This document shows positions 1-8,357 of a DNA stretch of 64,000 nt, in pieces; positions within the stretch are counted from its first letter, which is position 1, and the number at the start of each line of letters is the position of its first letter. Source of the stretch: Paenibacillus mendelii (lineage in GTDB: Bacteria > Bacillota > Bacilli > Paenibacillales > Paenibacillaceae); NCBI RefSeq assembly GCF_024498075.1, contig NZ_JANHOF010000004.1:1-64000 (forward strand), given 5' to 3'. Below the pieces are notes generated by a model. The model was not told the DNA's origin and did no database searches. It saw only the letters and a list, made by a program, of their open reading frames with translations. Position numbers and translations under genes: made by a program.

Positions 1-141
1 TTCAAACGTAATTGGCTTCCCGAGCTCGACTCCGCGGTAGTCTTGTGCTCGAGCCACATGTTTAAACTTTGCGATGTCTACACCGACAATTAAGGTAGAA
101 GATGTGATTTGATTAATGCGTTCATTTTGAGTAGAATGCAT
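1..141 (-). mobile_element. IS110-family transposase, N-terminal part, cut by window edge
   Basis: The first 47 codons of an IS110-type (DEDD) transposase read leftward off the window edge. The start ATG at 141 follows an AAGGAG site. The reading contains GVDIAK, where the family has the first catalytic aspartate, followed by the HVARAQD segment typical of one IS110 subgroup. A close relative of this stretch lies at 25252-25452, upstream region included. Whether the element is complete cannot be judged from here. Confidence 0.75.
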
Positions 142-261
142 CTTGTAGTCTCCTTGGTTTGTTTTTGGGATCCGTCAGCCCGCCAGCGTCGTGGACCCAT
201 TAACATCATACCAAGGAGTCATTTTGTTTCTCAAATCTCGTATTTCTTCATAATAGGAATG

Positions 262-339
262 CTGCCCGTTACTTCAATGAAAAAAGCAGACTGCCGTTGC
301 AATCTGCTCCATTCCACTCTCTTACCCGTTAGTTGAGTC
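262..339 (+). repeat. Dispersed CGTTAGTTGA repeat, copy A
   Basis: Left end CTGCCCGTTACTTCAATGA, a small hairpin (AGCAGA...TCTGCT, about 285-306) and right end CCCGTTAGTTGAGTC. The left end is identical to that of the copy at 17160. No gene is visible in it. Confidence 0.6.
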
Positions 340-626
340 CCTTTAATTTGGTTTTGCATTGATTTCCGTTAAAGTTCATGCATCATGAAGTCCCACCGAG
401 TTAAGGCAGCTTGCTGCCGGCCGCGATGCGGTTAGTCGGTGCGGAGGTGTCCCGGCAATTACTTCCTCGTTCCTTGTTTCCGGGACCGAGGATCGCCAGA
501 CCCGGAGCGTGAATGCGGTGTTTATATGATGCCCCCGACTTCTTCGAGATACTTTCACACTGCTTTTCTGTTTCTATTTTTACTCTAGTAATGTATATTT
601 CTGTTAAGTCTTCTTTTAAACGTCAC
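340..626. other. Intergenic stretch without a recognisable gene
   Basis: GC-rich in the middle and AT-rich at the end. A GTCCCACCGA-TTAAGGC string near 390 recurs near 51645, so part may be an old repeat. Short open frames here show no family features. Confidence 0.4.
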
Positions 627-1079
627 TTATTTATTACCGAGTTGTTCCGCCAAACCGATTAGAAGTCCTTCACTTCCACGAATGTAGCAGAGCCGATACG
701 AGTCCTCGTACTGAACCACTTCGCCAACGAGCTGAGCACCATACTTAGTGAGTCTGGATACCATTTCGTCAATGTCTTCAACGGTGAACATGACGCGTAG
801 ATAACCGAGGGCATTTACAGGAGCAGTTCGGTGATCTGATATAGTAGGTGGGGTGAGAAATCGCGAAAGTTCAAGTCGGCTGTGGCCATCTGGGGTAACC
901 ATCATAGCAATCTCTACACACTGTGAACCCAGCCCGGTTACGCGACCAGCCCATTCACCTTCGACAGTAGCTCGCCCTTCGAGCTTCAAGCCAATCTCCT
1001 CGAAGAAAGAGATTGCGTCATCAAGGGATTCTACAACGATGCCAACATTGTCCATTCTTAGTAATTTGTTTTTTGCCAT
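627..1079 (-). CDS. VOC (glyoxalase/bleomycin-resistance) family protein
   Basis: A 150-aa protein with a two-module vicinal-oxygen-chelate layout. The first module begins at MDNVGIVVESLDDAISFFEEI and the second with the LGYLRVMFTVEDIDE segment at about residues 91-105, ending in a glycine-rich strand (RGSEGLLIGLAEQLG). VOC proteins are small metalloenzymes or drug-binding proteins, and the substrate cannot be read from the sequence. The start ATG at 1079 is preceded by AAGGAGATGAAAC. The length is typical of the family. It stands alone, with no partner gene on the same strand nearby, and the following 300 bp are AT-rich and empty. Confidence 0.85.
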   Translation of the reverse strand: MAKNKLLRMDNVGIVVESLDDAISFFEEIGLKLEGRATVEGEWAGRVTGLGSQCVEIAMMVTPDGHSRLELSRFLTPPTISDHRTAPVNALGYLRVMFTVEDIDEMVSRLTKYGAQLVGEVVQYEDSYRLCYIRGSEGLLIGLAEQLGNK

Positions 1080-1407
1080 AGTTTCATCTCCTTATGCGTA
1101 CAAATTTATTACCTGATCATCTTTATATTTATTCTATCAAGAATTACTAATTCCTTCCAAACAATTAACATCTTGTCACAGTTCATAATAACAAAAATAA
1201 AGTCACAGTATAGTAAAATGTGAAATTTGGTTTTCGGATATGTCATATTAACTTTTATTCTACGAAATTCAATTCGTAATTACCGTAATAAGATCGTTTT
1301 ACGTAATAAAATTACGTAGATACCCCTTTTCTAAACTCCTAATATTTTTATACTTTAACAATTACGATATTATCTCCTGCTTATTATTTTTGATCATTAA
1401 ACTAAAC
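1080..1407. other. AT-rich intergenic region
   Basis: No coding signal. It holds the promoter region of the VOC gene and several CGTAAT/ATTACG strings near 1270-1320. These loosely resemble half Zur sites but do not form a convincing 9-1-9 palindrome. Confidence 0.4.
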
Positions 1408-1551
1408 TCCCTCTATGGAGAATCACTTTTCTCTTAAATACTTTCGTTTTCATAGATTTTGACCCAAGTTTACTACTTAGCAGATAACATTTAAGTGGTA
1501 TGAAGTTGCAGAAGAAGGAATTTATGGGAACATTGAAGTGCAAAAAAGTCT
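1408..1551. repeat. 144-bp direct repeat, copy 1
   Basis: About 94% identical, by eye, to 7492-7635 in the same orientation, beginning CCTCTATGGAGAATCACTTT and ending near AAAAAGTCT. Both copies have several stops in every forward frame. It is probably a remnant of a mobile element or a MITE-like unit, but I do not recognise the family. Confidence 0.7.
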
Positions 1552-1566
1552 GCCCTTTAGTTGAAT

Positions 1567-1598
1567 AGCGGCGGATCTCTAAAGGCGAATCCACCGCT
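1567..1598. terminator. Hairpin next to the recombinase fragment
   Basis: AGCGGCGGAT pairs with ATCCACCGCT across a 12-nt loop with one mismatch. There is no strong T-run on either side, so termination is only possible. Confidence 0.35.
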
Positions 1599-1606
1599 AT
1601 TTCATG

Positions 1607-1801
1607 CTAAAAAAATCGCCGATAAAGTTCTCTCCGGCGCTCGTCACGGAGCTGAGCATAGATTTGCGTGGCTGATGCTTTTTCATGCCCCAGCATACCT
1701 TGGATGAAATTCAGTGGTGCACCGTTATCAAGTAGTTGGCAACTTGTTGTCCTAGGTTTTGTCCTCACAATCCAATCGTTCCAGTAGCCGTTTATTTTCA
1801 A
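1607..1801 (-). pseudogene. Tyrosine recombinase (phage-integrase family), C-terminal fragment
   Basis: Only the last ~50 residues of a XerC/D-type recombinase survive. They contain LLDNGAPLNFIQGMLGHEKA (box II with its HxxxK-type motif) and the catalytic tyrosine in ATQIYAQL. The arginine of the RxxR region has become KPRTTS, and everything upstream is missing. Its 5' end overlaps another gene remnant in a different frame, so it is the product of a deletion or recombination. It is not a working integrase. Confidence 0.75.
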
Positions 1802-1982
1802 TAACGTCCTTCTCAGTTAATCGACCCAATTTTATTTTGGAAAGTAGTAGGAGGTCGTTATGGTCTGTGTAGTTGAAGTCTTTATAGATCTCCTGATTCT
1901 TCTTATGGAATTGATGGATTAGCTCTGTAAGTTCGAAATAGGGTAATGAACCTGACTTCCAATCCAGAAAAGATTGATACAA
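1752..1982 (-). CDS. Hypothetical protein, probably truncated
   Basis: 76 codons from a TTG start. The frame stays open upstream to about 2057 (reading ELIEEYHKFVTEEALEPL), so the true N-terminus is lost or fused. The sequence is charged and helical (FELTELIHQFHKKNQEIYKD). I recall similar short uncharacterised proteins in Bacillales, but no function can be given. The tail overlaps the recombinase fragment at 1801 and the head overlaps the truncated SDR gene, so this may itself be a relic. Confidence 0.4.
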   Translation of the reverse strand: MYQSFLDWKSGSLPYFELTELIHQFHKKNQEIYKDFNYTDHNDLLLLSKIKLGRLTEKDVIENKRLLERLDCEDKT

Positions 1983-2026
1983 AGGCTCCAGTGCTTCTTC
2001 AGTTACAAATTTGTGATACTCCTCAA

Positions 2027-2655
2027 TTAGTTCCCGCCCATGACAGCCATAATCGCTTCAGTACGTGTAAAACCGGGCGAAATAGCTACTGAAGTGACTC
2101 CATGTGTGCTTAGTTCATAATTCAAGGCATGCGTCAACTTGCTAATGCCATTCATAGCCAGGTCATTAAAGAGATTGCCCATAATCCCCTCGTCTGAGGT
2201 TTTTAATCCCGTCAATACGATACGGCCCTTGCGCCTATTCAGCAATGGAGCGGCATGCCATGCAGCAACCAAATGATTGCGCAATCCGTTGTCGATCATA
2301 TTGTGCCAGTTGGTAAGCGATAGCTTCCAAAATGGATCACTTTTGAATGGAATGGCATTGCCATTAAATGCATTGGCTACAAGCAAATCAAGGACGCCAT
2401 GTTCTCTTTTTATGGTTTCCGCAACAGCGTCATCGTCTGTGTGATCTAGTCGTACCGGAATTCCTACGCCACCTCGTTCCGTAAGCTGTTCAGCCGTATC
2501 TTCGACACTTCCGGGCAGTTCTGAGGTCTTGCGATTTCGAGATTCGATATCTGTAACGTATATCGTTGCTCCTGTTTCCCCAATACAAGTGCAATACCAC
2601 GCCAGATTCCACGCGCCGCTCCGGTAACGACAGCAACTAAATCTTTATTTTTATC
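2027..2655 (-). pseudogene. Short-chain dehydrogenase/reductase, frameshifted and truncated
   Basis: The N-terminal Rossmann motif VTGAARGI is readable at about 2640-2615 in one frame. The reading then moves by +1 near 2580 into ETGATIYVTDIES and runs through LDLLVANAFNG to the SPGFTRTEAIM segment. A second frameshift lies at the start codon region (near 2650). The protein stops at 2027, about 60-70 residues before the usual SDR end. Intact relatives are about 300-aa NAD(P)-dependent oxidoreductases. Two frameshifts plus loss of the tail make it a pseudogene. Confidence 0.75.
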
Positions 2656-2672
2656 ATAAAGTCACTCCAATT

Positions 2673-3191
2673 CTACATTTTTGAAATCACGCAGACCATT
2701 TGGACTGGATGTCTCGGTTCTACCACAACGTTCGACACCGTAAATCCGGCTTCAAGCAGATTATGTGACATTAAGTCCGATATTGTTCTTAGCCTACCTG
2801 GTGCCGGAGGTTGAATGAATAAGTAAACGTGTCCATCTGGAAGAAGGTGCTGCTTGATCGCAGCAAGCTCTCGTTCGGCCTTCATCCAGAACACATTGAC
2901 ATTGACGGCAAAGACTTTATCAAAGCGTTCGGTACCCAAGTCTGCTTCATGAATAGAGGCTGTTACGAATCTCACCTTATCCAAAGACATGAATGGAGCG
3001 GTTCGCTTCTTGGCTGCTTGTATCATCTTCTCCGATCGGTCTATGGCGGTAATCCGACCTTCAATCAAGTGGCTGCAAATCAGAGAGGCCATATGACCGT
3101 AGCCACAGCCGATCTCCAGGATACGATCAGATGGAGCGATATTCATTACATCCAATGCCCATAGATGACGCTCTGCAACAATCTCACCCAT
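2673..3191 (-). CDS. Class I SAM-dependent methyltransferase
   Basis: A 172-aa protein with the SAM-binding motif ILEIGCGYGH (about residues 24-33), the acidic post-II residue in ITAIDRS, and motif-IV-like FDKVFAVNVN. It is shorter than most methyltransferases of this class but appears complete. Its ATG overlaps the stop of the SRPBCC gene by 8 nt (ATGGGTGA), which suggests translational coupling. It is the last gene of an ArsR-SRPBCC-methyltransferase operon. The substrate is unknown. Confidence 0.85.
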   Translation of the reverse strand: MGEIVAERHLWALDVMNIAPSDRILEIGCGYGHMASLICSHLIEGRITAIDRSEKMIQAAKKRTAPFMSLDKVRFVTASIHEADLGTERFDKVFAVNVNVFWMKAERELAAIKQHLLPDGHVYLFIQPPAPGRLRTISDLMSHNLLEAGFTVSNVVVEPRHPVQMVCVISKM

Positions 3192-3603
3192 ACGCTACAC
3201 CTTCTTGAAGCAGGTTCTTTAGTCGAAATAGATTCTGTTCCCAGCCTTGATTATGACAATCCAGCTCTTCATCGGGAATCGCGGCATGCGTAAGCGTTAA
3301 CCAAGTGCCATTGTCGTGAGGATCTAGAATAATCTCCACAATCGAAGAACCAGGAGGATGAGATTCACTTCCATCCCAGCCCCAAGTAAAGCATATACGG
3401 CTATATGGCTCCAATATCCTGTAATTACCCTGGACGAAATCGTTTTGGTTCATGTTGATACGAAGCCCTCCATTATATTTAGGATCCAGATTTGCCGACC
3501 TACCCAACCATTGGCTTAATTTCTGGGGTTGCACAAAGTAGGAATAGATGATCTCCTGACGGGCTTGAATAAACAACTTATGTTCCACAAGAAAATTATT
3601 CAT
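3184..3603 (-). CDS. SRPBCC (AHSA1-like) domain protein
   Basis: 139 aa with the START/AHSA1 hallmarks: VEHKLFIQARQEIIYSYFV at the N-terminus, then the QKLSQWLG segment, YRILEPYSRICFTWGWDG, and a C-terminal helix starting at GWEQNLFRLK. Such single-domain helix-grip proteins often sit next to an ArsR regulator, as here, and are thought to bind hydrophobic ligands. The start ATG overlaps the arsR stop by 8 nt (ATGAATAA), so the three genes form one translationally coupled operon. Confidence 0.85.
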   Translation of the reverse strand: MNNFLVEHKLFIQARQEIIYSYFVQPQKLSQWLGRSANLDPKYNGGLRINMNQNDFVQGNYRILEPYSRICFTWGWDGSESHPPGSSIVEIILDPHDNGTWLTLTHAAIPDEELDCHNQGWEQNLFRLKNLLQEGVAYG

Positions 3604-3919
3604 GAGTTTGATTCTCCCTTTCTTCCTCCTCTGCCAATTGCTTCAGAACAAGCAGATGGTCGTACCAAAACTGATTTAAATACTGCTGTAAGTCTTGAAA
3701 GCCCTCCTTTCGTAAATAGTAAATTCTGCTGGTTTTCCGCTTTTCCACCGCAACCAATCCTGAATTCGATAAAATCTTTAGATGTTGGGATACGGCAGAG
3801 TTGCTAATATCAAAAACAGACGACAGTTCACCGGCGGATTTGCCCCCGGAACGAAGAAGTTCAAGCATCCTTCTGCGGTTCGGTTCCGCCATGGCAGTAA
3901 ATAATTGATCTATATTCAT
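3596..3919 (-). CDS. ArsR/SmtB-family winged-helix regulator
   Basis: 107 aa with a clear winged helix: LFTAMAEPNRRRMLELL, the recognition helix ISNSAVSQHLKIL at about residues 39-51, and the wing RKTSRIYYLR. No CxC or other metal-site cysteines are visible, so it is probably not a classical metal sensor. It heads the operon with the SRPBCC protein and methyltransferase and presumably represses it. The AT-rich promoter (3920-3965) contains two copies of ACTTAA separated by GTGTAA, a possible operator. Confidence 0.88.
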   Translation of the reverse strand: MNIDQLFTAMAEPNRRRMLELLRSGGKSAGELSSVFDISNSAVSQHLKILSNSGLVAVEKRKTSRIYYLRKEGFQDLQQYLNQFWYDHLLVLKQLAEEEERENQTHE

Positions 3920-3984
3920 GATATTATTTTAGCGCATACTTAATTTAGTGTAAACTTAAATAATGAATATAATTGCTTGTAAGT

Positions 3985-4125
3985 ATTTCACTGCCGTCCG
4001 GCCATTCCGGCGATTCGGTGTCCAGCTTAGGCAAAGTAGCTGCTTCCACACTCAGTCCGGCTCGCTTTCGTTACTCTTATCATCGAATGCCGTAACTTTG
4101 AACACATAAGATGATTCTGCCATCA
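3985..4125 (-). pseudogene. Fibronectin type III domain fragment
   Basis: Read leftward, the sequence gives SSYVFKVTAFDDKSNESEP, and after a frameshift LSVEAATLPKLDTESPEWP. This is the closing half of an FN3 domain of the kind found in secreted glycoside hydrolases. The parent gene is gone on both sides. Confidence 0.55.
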
Positions 4126-4171
4126 AACCAATAACAGTCGTGCATAGACACTTCGAGCGGAATCCATCAGA

Positions 4172-4355
4172 GTTGTTCCGGTTGTAACGACGTTATTGAC
4201 TGACGAGTCGCTAGATGTCACCTCTTACGAGCGCTATATCACGAACTTATTGGCTCATGACATTCAGGGTTGATCATCAACGGAACAACGGGAGAAGCTC
4301 CTACGGTCTCGTGGGAAGAAGTCCGGGAGCTTATACAGCGAACGAAAGCCGTTAT
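4172..4355 (+). pseudogene. dapA: Dihydrodipicolinate synthase (DapA) family, N-terminal fragment
   Basis: It reads LLTDESLDVTSYERYITNLL and, after a one-base frameshift at about 4273, GLIINGTTGEAPTVSWEEVR. The GTTGE motif with its flanks is diagnostic for the DapA/NAL lyase superfamily. The frame runs straight into the broken end of the IS110 copy at about 4352, so an insertion or deletion removed the rest. Confidence 0.7.
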
Positions 4356-5362
4356 GGCATCAGTCCTTTTATGATTCGAAGCTGCTGCGCCATAGGAATC
4401 TCAGTAAGCAAAGCTTCGATGTCCTTTTCAATCTGTTCCAGCATGTTGGTAACACGCTCATATTCTTCAATGAGCCGTTTTAAGTCTGCTCTAGCTTCTT
4501 CTACAGCAGTTCGTTCTCCGACACTGCGTTTTGCTTGTGCGATGAGTTGTGCAGCCTTCTCTATCCCCGTAGAACCCCCGGCACGTTGCATAAATTCACG
4601 CCAAGCATTAATAACATCCGGTGCTGTATACCTCTGCAAATCCTGTGGGCAAGGGAATGTCTTCCGTGTCGCCAATGATCGCTCGCTTACAAGTCCAGTC
4701 TTTGAATACAGATGGATATTCGGGAAAACGAATGTCCAGCCAGCGTATGATCCGATTCTGCAGCCGAATACTGTTCGTCACCCAGAATTCTCGATCACTC
4801 ATCATCGTCCGTAATCGTTGAAACACAAGCGATTGACGCGTGTATTCATAGTAGAACCCTCGACTGACTGCATCTGCGATAACCAACGCATCTTTGGGAT
4901 CGTTCTTTGATGGACAGTTATCTCGATTTTCTTTATTACGCTTTGTCGTGGCAGGGTTCACCATAACCACATGTAAGCCCTTATACGATAACCAGTTAGC
5001 CAGGTTAAACCAGTAATGACCGGTTGGCTCGATGCCAATGATGAGCTTTTTTAAGCGATGTTTCTGCTGTAATTCGCTCATCCAGCGGCTCAACTTTTCA
5101 AATCCTTCAATGGAATTCGAGAATGAGAGATGCCGTTTGGAAACGACGATTCCACGGAAATTTGTGGCCAGAGCCACATGTGTTTCTTTGGCCATGTCGA
5201 TTCCTACGACGAGATGCGAGGTGGTAATTTGTTCAATCCGTTGATTTTGTGCGTCTGTTTGCTTAAACTTCATAGTAAGAGCGCCTCCTTGATGTGTTGT
5301 CGACAAACCCATCATACCGAGGCGCTCCCTTTTTTACAAAGCTCATTTCTTAAGCTCTACAG
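4352..5362 (-). mobile_element. IS110-family element, frameshifted transposase, 3' end lost
   Basis: The transposase starts at ATG 5273 after AAGGAGGCGCTC. It reads HLVVGIDMAKETH, GIEPTGHYWF and DPKDALVIADAV (the DEDD domain). At about 4680-4690 a 4-bp GCGA duplication shifts the frame: the sister copy at 28315 has CTGTAAGCGATC where this one has TTGTAAGCGAGCGATC. The second frame continues into the helical linker and stops at AQQLRIIKGL near 4352, losing the Transposase_20 domain. The upstream terminal sequence GCGCTCCCTTTTTTACAAAG (about 5321-5340, continuing to 5362) is shared with the copy ending at 28994. Confidence 0.85.
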
Positions 5363-5389
5363 GAATGTTTAGCGTAATAGCTTATGTTA

Positions 5390-5620
5390 TCAATGCCTCA
5401 TTTTCCCTTGCTTCTTCTTTAATGTGAGGAGTCCTAAACTATTATAGTAAGCAATTGTCCTTTCAATAATGCCCGTCTCTCGCTCTAATTGACCAGTCGT
5501 ATAAAACTTAATCTCCCCCTTCCAATTAAACCGTAAACCATATCTATGCGGAAGAGTCAAGTCACAAGCAATGCCGTGTAAAACGATTCGCTGAATAAAA
5601 TAATTCTTGAGTACCATCAC
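5390..5620 (-). pseudogene. MerR-like helix-turn-helix fragment
   Basis: 76 codons. The distal part, FYTTGQLERETGIIERTIAYY, fits the winged-HTH start of MerR regulators. The first 35 residues do not look like MerR, and the frame stops just after the second helix, 28 bp from the end of the IS110 element. It is probably the stump of a regulator cut by that insertion. Confidence 0.45.
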
Positions 5621-5669
5621 GTTGTTGTTTTAAGACTGGCAGTTGAGCATTTACCATTCATTGAGATGA

Positions 5670-6416
5670 TTACCGATTGATATTGTGCATTATTGCACTG
5701 TAAAGAAAATCTGCAAAATCTTCATTGCTATATTGATTAAAATAGTTTTTGAATCGTGCATCGAATTTGTAGGTATGAGCCATGCAAGCCAGTAACTCTG
5801 CATCACATGTCATGAATTGCATTAAAATTTTTTTCCACTCCTCGATTAGTCGCTGAACTTCATCGGAAGAAGGTTCTAGATCGACACAAGACGCAATTTG
5901 TTTGAATATTTCCTCCATGGATTGAAAACGTTCCTCTTTATCATCTAGTGATAATTTTTCCAACGTTTCATTAAACTCTTTATACGTTTCTGTTTCACCA
6001 TAAATGAATCTCGCCTCATTTGCATATTGTTCTTTCAATGGCAAAACGGAAGAATGGTTGAATATTTGCAAATTGCTAATATCTTTCCCCGAAACGTATT
6101 CATTGAGAGCTACCATGATGGTTTCTAGTCTTTGTTTTCTCGATAATAAGATTTGTCGCTGCTTCTTTATTATTTGTTTCTGTTCTTGCCGGGTTAGCTT
6201 TAAAATGTCCGCAATTTCTTTCAAGGAAAAATCCAATTCCTTCAAGAATAAAATCGTTTGAAGCTTTTCCAAACTGCTTCGATCATATAGGCGATACCCT
6301 TTTTCCGTCAGATGCGTCGGTTTAAATAAATCAATTCTATCGTAATAATGCAGGGTCCGGCCTGTTATGCCTGTAATCTGAACAATATCTTTAACGGCTA
6401 ATAATGGTTTCTTCAT
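5670..6416 (-). CDS. MerR-family regulator with TipAS-like effector domain
   Basis: 248 aa. Residues 6-75 form the MerR winged HTH (VKDIVQITGITGRTLHYYDR, then GYRLYDRSSLEKLQTILFLK). A coiled dimerisation helix follows (RQEQKQIIKKQRQILLSRKQ), then a helical C-terminal half resembling the TipAS antibiotic-recognition domain. TipA-type proteins are drug-activated transcription activators. Its start overlaps the end of the DUF2268 gene by 26 bp, and the shared promoter at 7352-7382 carries a MerR-type dyad, so the pair is probably autoregulated. Confidence 0.85.
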   Translation of the reverse strand: MKKPLLAVKDIVQITGITGRTLHYYDRIDLFKPTHLTEKGYRLYDRSSLEKLQTILFLKELDFSLKEIADILKLTRQEQKQIIKKQRQILLSRKQRLETIMVALNEYVSGKDISNLQIFNHSSVLPLKEQYANEARFIYGETETYKEFNETLEKLSLDDKEERFQSMEEIFKQIASCVDLEPSSDEVQRLIEEWKKILMQFMTCDAELLACMAHTYKFDARFKNYFNQYSNEDFADFLYSAIMHNINR

Positions 6417-7317
6417 CCCAAAATCCTTTTACTTCGTCTAGTATTTGAGCAGCAGGCGTTATGGTGGCCTCAAAGATCGTTTTCCCCGTTTCTCTTAAAT
6501 AATATTGGATTAAATAATAGCCGCAAGCGTAACCCGCGCTATAAGGCATATTGACCGGTTCAAAGTTTTGAAGCTTAGCAATCTCATCACCGTAAAGATA
6601 CGGAGCAAATTTATCAAACCCGGTTAGTTGCAATTGCTCTCTAAGCACAGGCTTTATGCGTCCGTTAAGTGTTTCTGCGTTTATTTTCGTTACCCAAGGG
6701 CCTAGGAACTCTTCTCCAAACATGAACGTAGAAAAGTTTTCAGCTAATCCTTCACTTACAATTAGCTCGCCCAAATTAACGGTGTGATCCCACTGAATAA
6801 ATTGATATCGCACATTATGGTTGCATTCATGCGCCAGCGCAGCCTTCATTCGAGGAATCGTGTACTCATTTGGCAAGAGTGTACCCCAGATAAACCCGGG
6901 AATGCCCCCAAAGCCGCTATATCCTTCGTTTATTGCTAAGGCACGGCTTTCCGGATTCCCTAGTTGAATGGTAAACAAATATTCGGATACGGGGAGACTT
7001 ATTTCATGTTCTATAAATAGACGGAGGCTTTTCCTTACAGCGTGCTCACACTCTAACCAAAAAGAATCTGACGAAATCAACTCTACCTCAGGTGAAATCT
7101 GCTGGGTAATCTGATCAGGGGATCGATGCATCATACTATTAAATGTAATAACGTCAAAACCATTCGCCTCTTCAGCTTTAAAAGGGATCTGTTGAATTTG
7201 CCATTGTTTCATAAAGGGAGCCATCATTTCGTTTCTGAATAATTCAATCTTTTCCTCGGGCGAAGCTTGGGCAACTTTTTGATAAATTTGGTCTGAACGC
7301 AATGTTTTTATGTTCAT
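6391..7317 (-). CDS. DUF2268 family putative zinc protease
   Basis: About 308 aa from the ATG at 7317, chosen over the upstream GTG because AGGAGTGAGAG sits at the right distance. The signature AALAHECNHNVRY (HExxH at residues 163-167) marks the DUF2268 group of predicted zinc-dependent proteases. LIVSEGLAENFS, about 45 residues on, supplies the likely third-ligand glutamate. There is no signal peptide or membrane segment, so it is cytoplasmic. It is cotranscribed with the TipAS-type MerR gene, which suggests drug- or peptide-induced expression. Confidence 0.85.
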   Translation of the reverse strand: MNIKTLRSDQIYQKVAQASPEEKIELFRNEMMAPFMKQWQIQQIPFKAEEANGFDVITFNSMMHRSPDQITQQISPEVELISSDSFWLECEHAVRKSLRLFIEHEISLPVSEYLFTIQLGNPESRALAINEGYSGFGGIPGFIWGTLLPNEYTIPRMKAALAHECNHNVRYQFIQWDHTVNLGELIVSEGLAENFSTFMFGEEFLGPWVTKINAETLNGRIKPVLREQLQLTGFDKFAPYLYGDEIAKLQNFEPVNMPYSAGYACGYYLIQYYLRETGKTIFEATITPAAQILDEVKGFWDEETIISR

Positions 7318-7351
7318 ATCTCTCACTCCTAGTTATGTATTCATAGAGAGA

Positions 7352-7382
7352 ATTATGAACTATGACCTAACGTCATAGTCAA
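7352..7382 (-). promoter_or_regulatory. MerR-type promoter with 19-bp spacer and dyad operator
   Basis: On the minus strand, -35 TTGACT (7377-7382) and -10 CATAAT (7352-7357) are 19 bp apart. The perfect dyad ACTATGAC-ctaac-GTCATAGT (7359-7379) fills the spacer. An over-long spacer occupied by a dyad is the hallmark of promoters activated by DNA-distorting MerR proteins. It lies about 35 bp upstream of the DUF2268 start codon. Confidence 0.85.
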
Positions 7383-7491
7383 GAACTTTCTGAAAATTAG
7401 GTACATGGTGCTCCATCAGATACCTCAAGAATGAGTTAAATAATTGACTAAAAATTTTCCAATTAATTTTCAACATACTCTTAAAACTATC

Positions 7492-7635
7492 CTGCCTCTA
7501 TGGAGAATCACTTTTCTCTTAAATACTTACGTTTTCTTAAATTTTGACCCAAGTTTACTATTTAGCAGATAACATTTAAGTGGTATGAAGTTGCAGAAGA
7601 AGAAATTTATGGGGCCATTGAAGTGAAAAAAAGTC
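7492..7635. repeat. 144-bp direct repeat, copy 2
   Basis: Nearly identical to 1408-1551, in direct orientation about 6.1 kb away. Right of this copy an IS110 remnant begins; right of copy 1 there is none. So the shared unit is not simply that element's end. Confidence 0.7.
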
Positions 7636-7639
7636 TCCA

Positions 7640-8260
7640 CCTAGACCACTCGTTTTAAAAAGTGGATGTTATGGGGTTGCTCCCTTGGATCTCCACATGG
7701 GCTCATGGCGGTCTACCCTCCCACATCTCGCGAGTCTACGCTCCCACATTCCTTCACTCAACCTGTCCATGTTCAGTACCAAGAGCATCTTTCCCACCTA
7801 CGAAGTCAGATTGATGCCCTTGCTGAAGAAGTTGAAGCTTATCAGATTATTCAATCGATTCCCAGTATAGGAGGCAAAATCGCTGCAACGATTCTCTCAG
7901 AAATCGGGGAAATCCATCGGTTTAATCACGCCAAAAAGCTGGTTGCTTTCGCGGGAATTGACCCTAGTCTAGTGTTTACTCTTCAGTCAAGTTCACAGCG
8001 ACAACCAATTGCATTACAAAACATGGCTCAAAGAAGCTGCGACACGCCTTATATCTCGCCGTATTATGCGGTTTGAAGAAAGCAGGCAGCAAGAGATTGC
8101 GTGAGTTTTACAATAAAAAGCGTGAAGCAGGAAAACCCTAAGAAAGCTTTGTCGATTTAGCTTACTTGGCATATTTATCATCCCAAAGATAAACCTTCCA
8201 GTACTCGCAGAGAAGGTTCTTTAGTGCACCTATTTTTAGTATACCGCCAACTTAATTTAA
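7640..8260 (+). mobile_element. IS110-family transposase, decayed C-terminal part
   Basis: It reads IIQSIPSIGGKIAATILSEI, the helix-hairpin-helix start of the Transposase_20 domain, then KKLVAFAGIDP, where the catalytic serine region should follow. After a frameshift it resumes as LRHALYLAVLCGL and EFYNKKREAGKP. Frameshifts and stops leave no usable frame. A 60-bp stretch at about 7700-7770 resembles 28155-28215. Confidence 0.75.
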
Positions 8261-8357
8261 GAGAAAAATGTTGAAAAGATATTAGCTGGTTTTAGCATAA
8301 CGTTCGGGTTGTTGGTATTAAAGAAATCGTATCCTTATTTAACGCTTAAAAACTTTA

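Noticed and set aside
1270..1320. CGTAAT/ATTACG strings as a Zur box
   Set aside because: The half sites do not form the 9-1-9 palindrome, and the adjacent VOC gene has no link to zinc.
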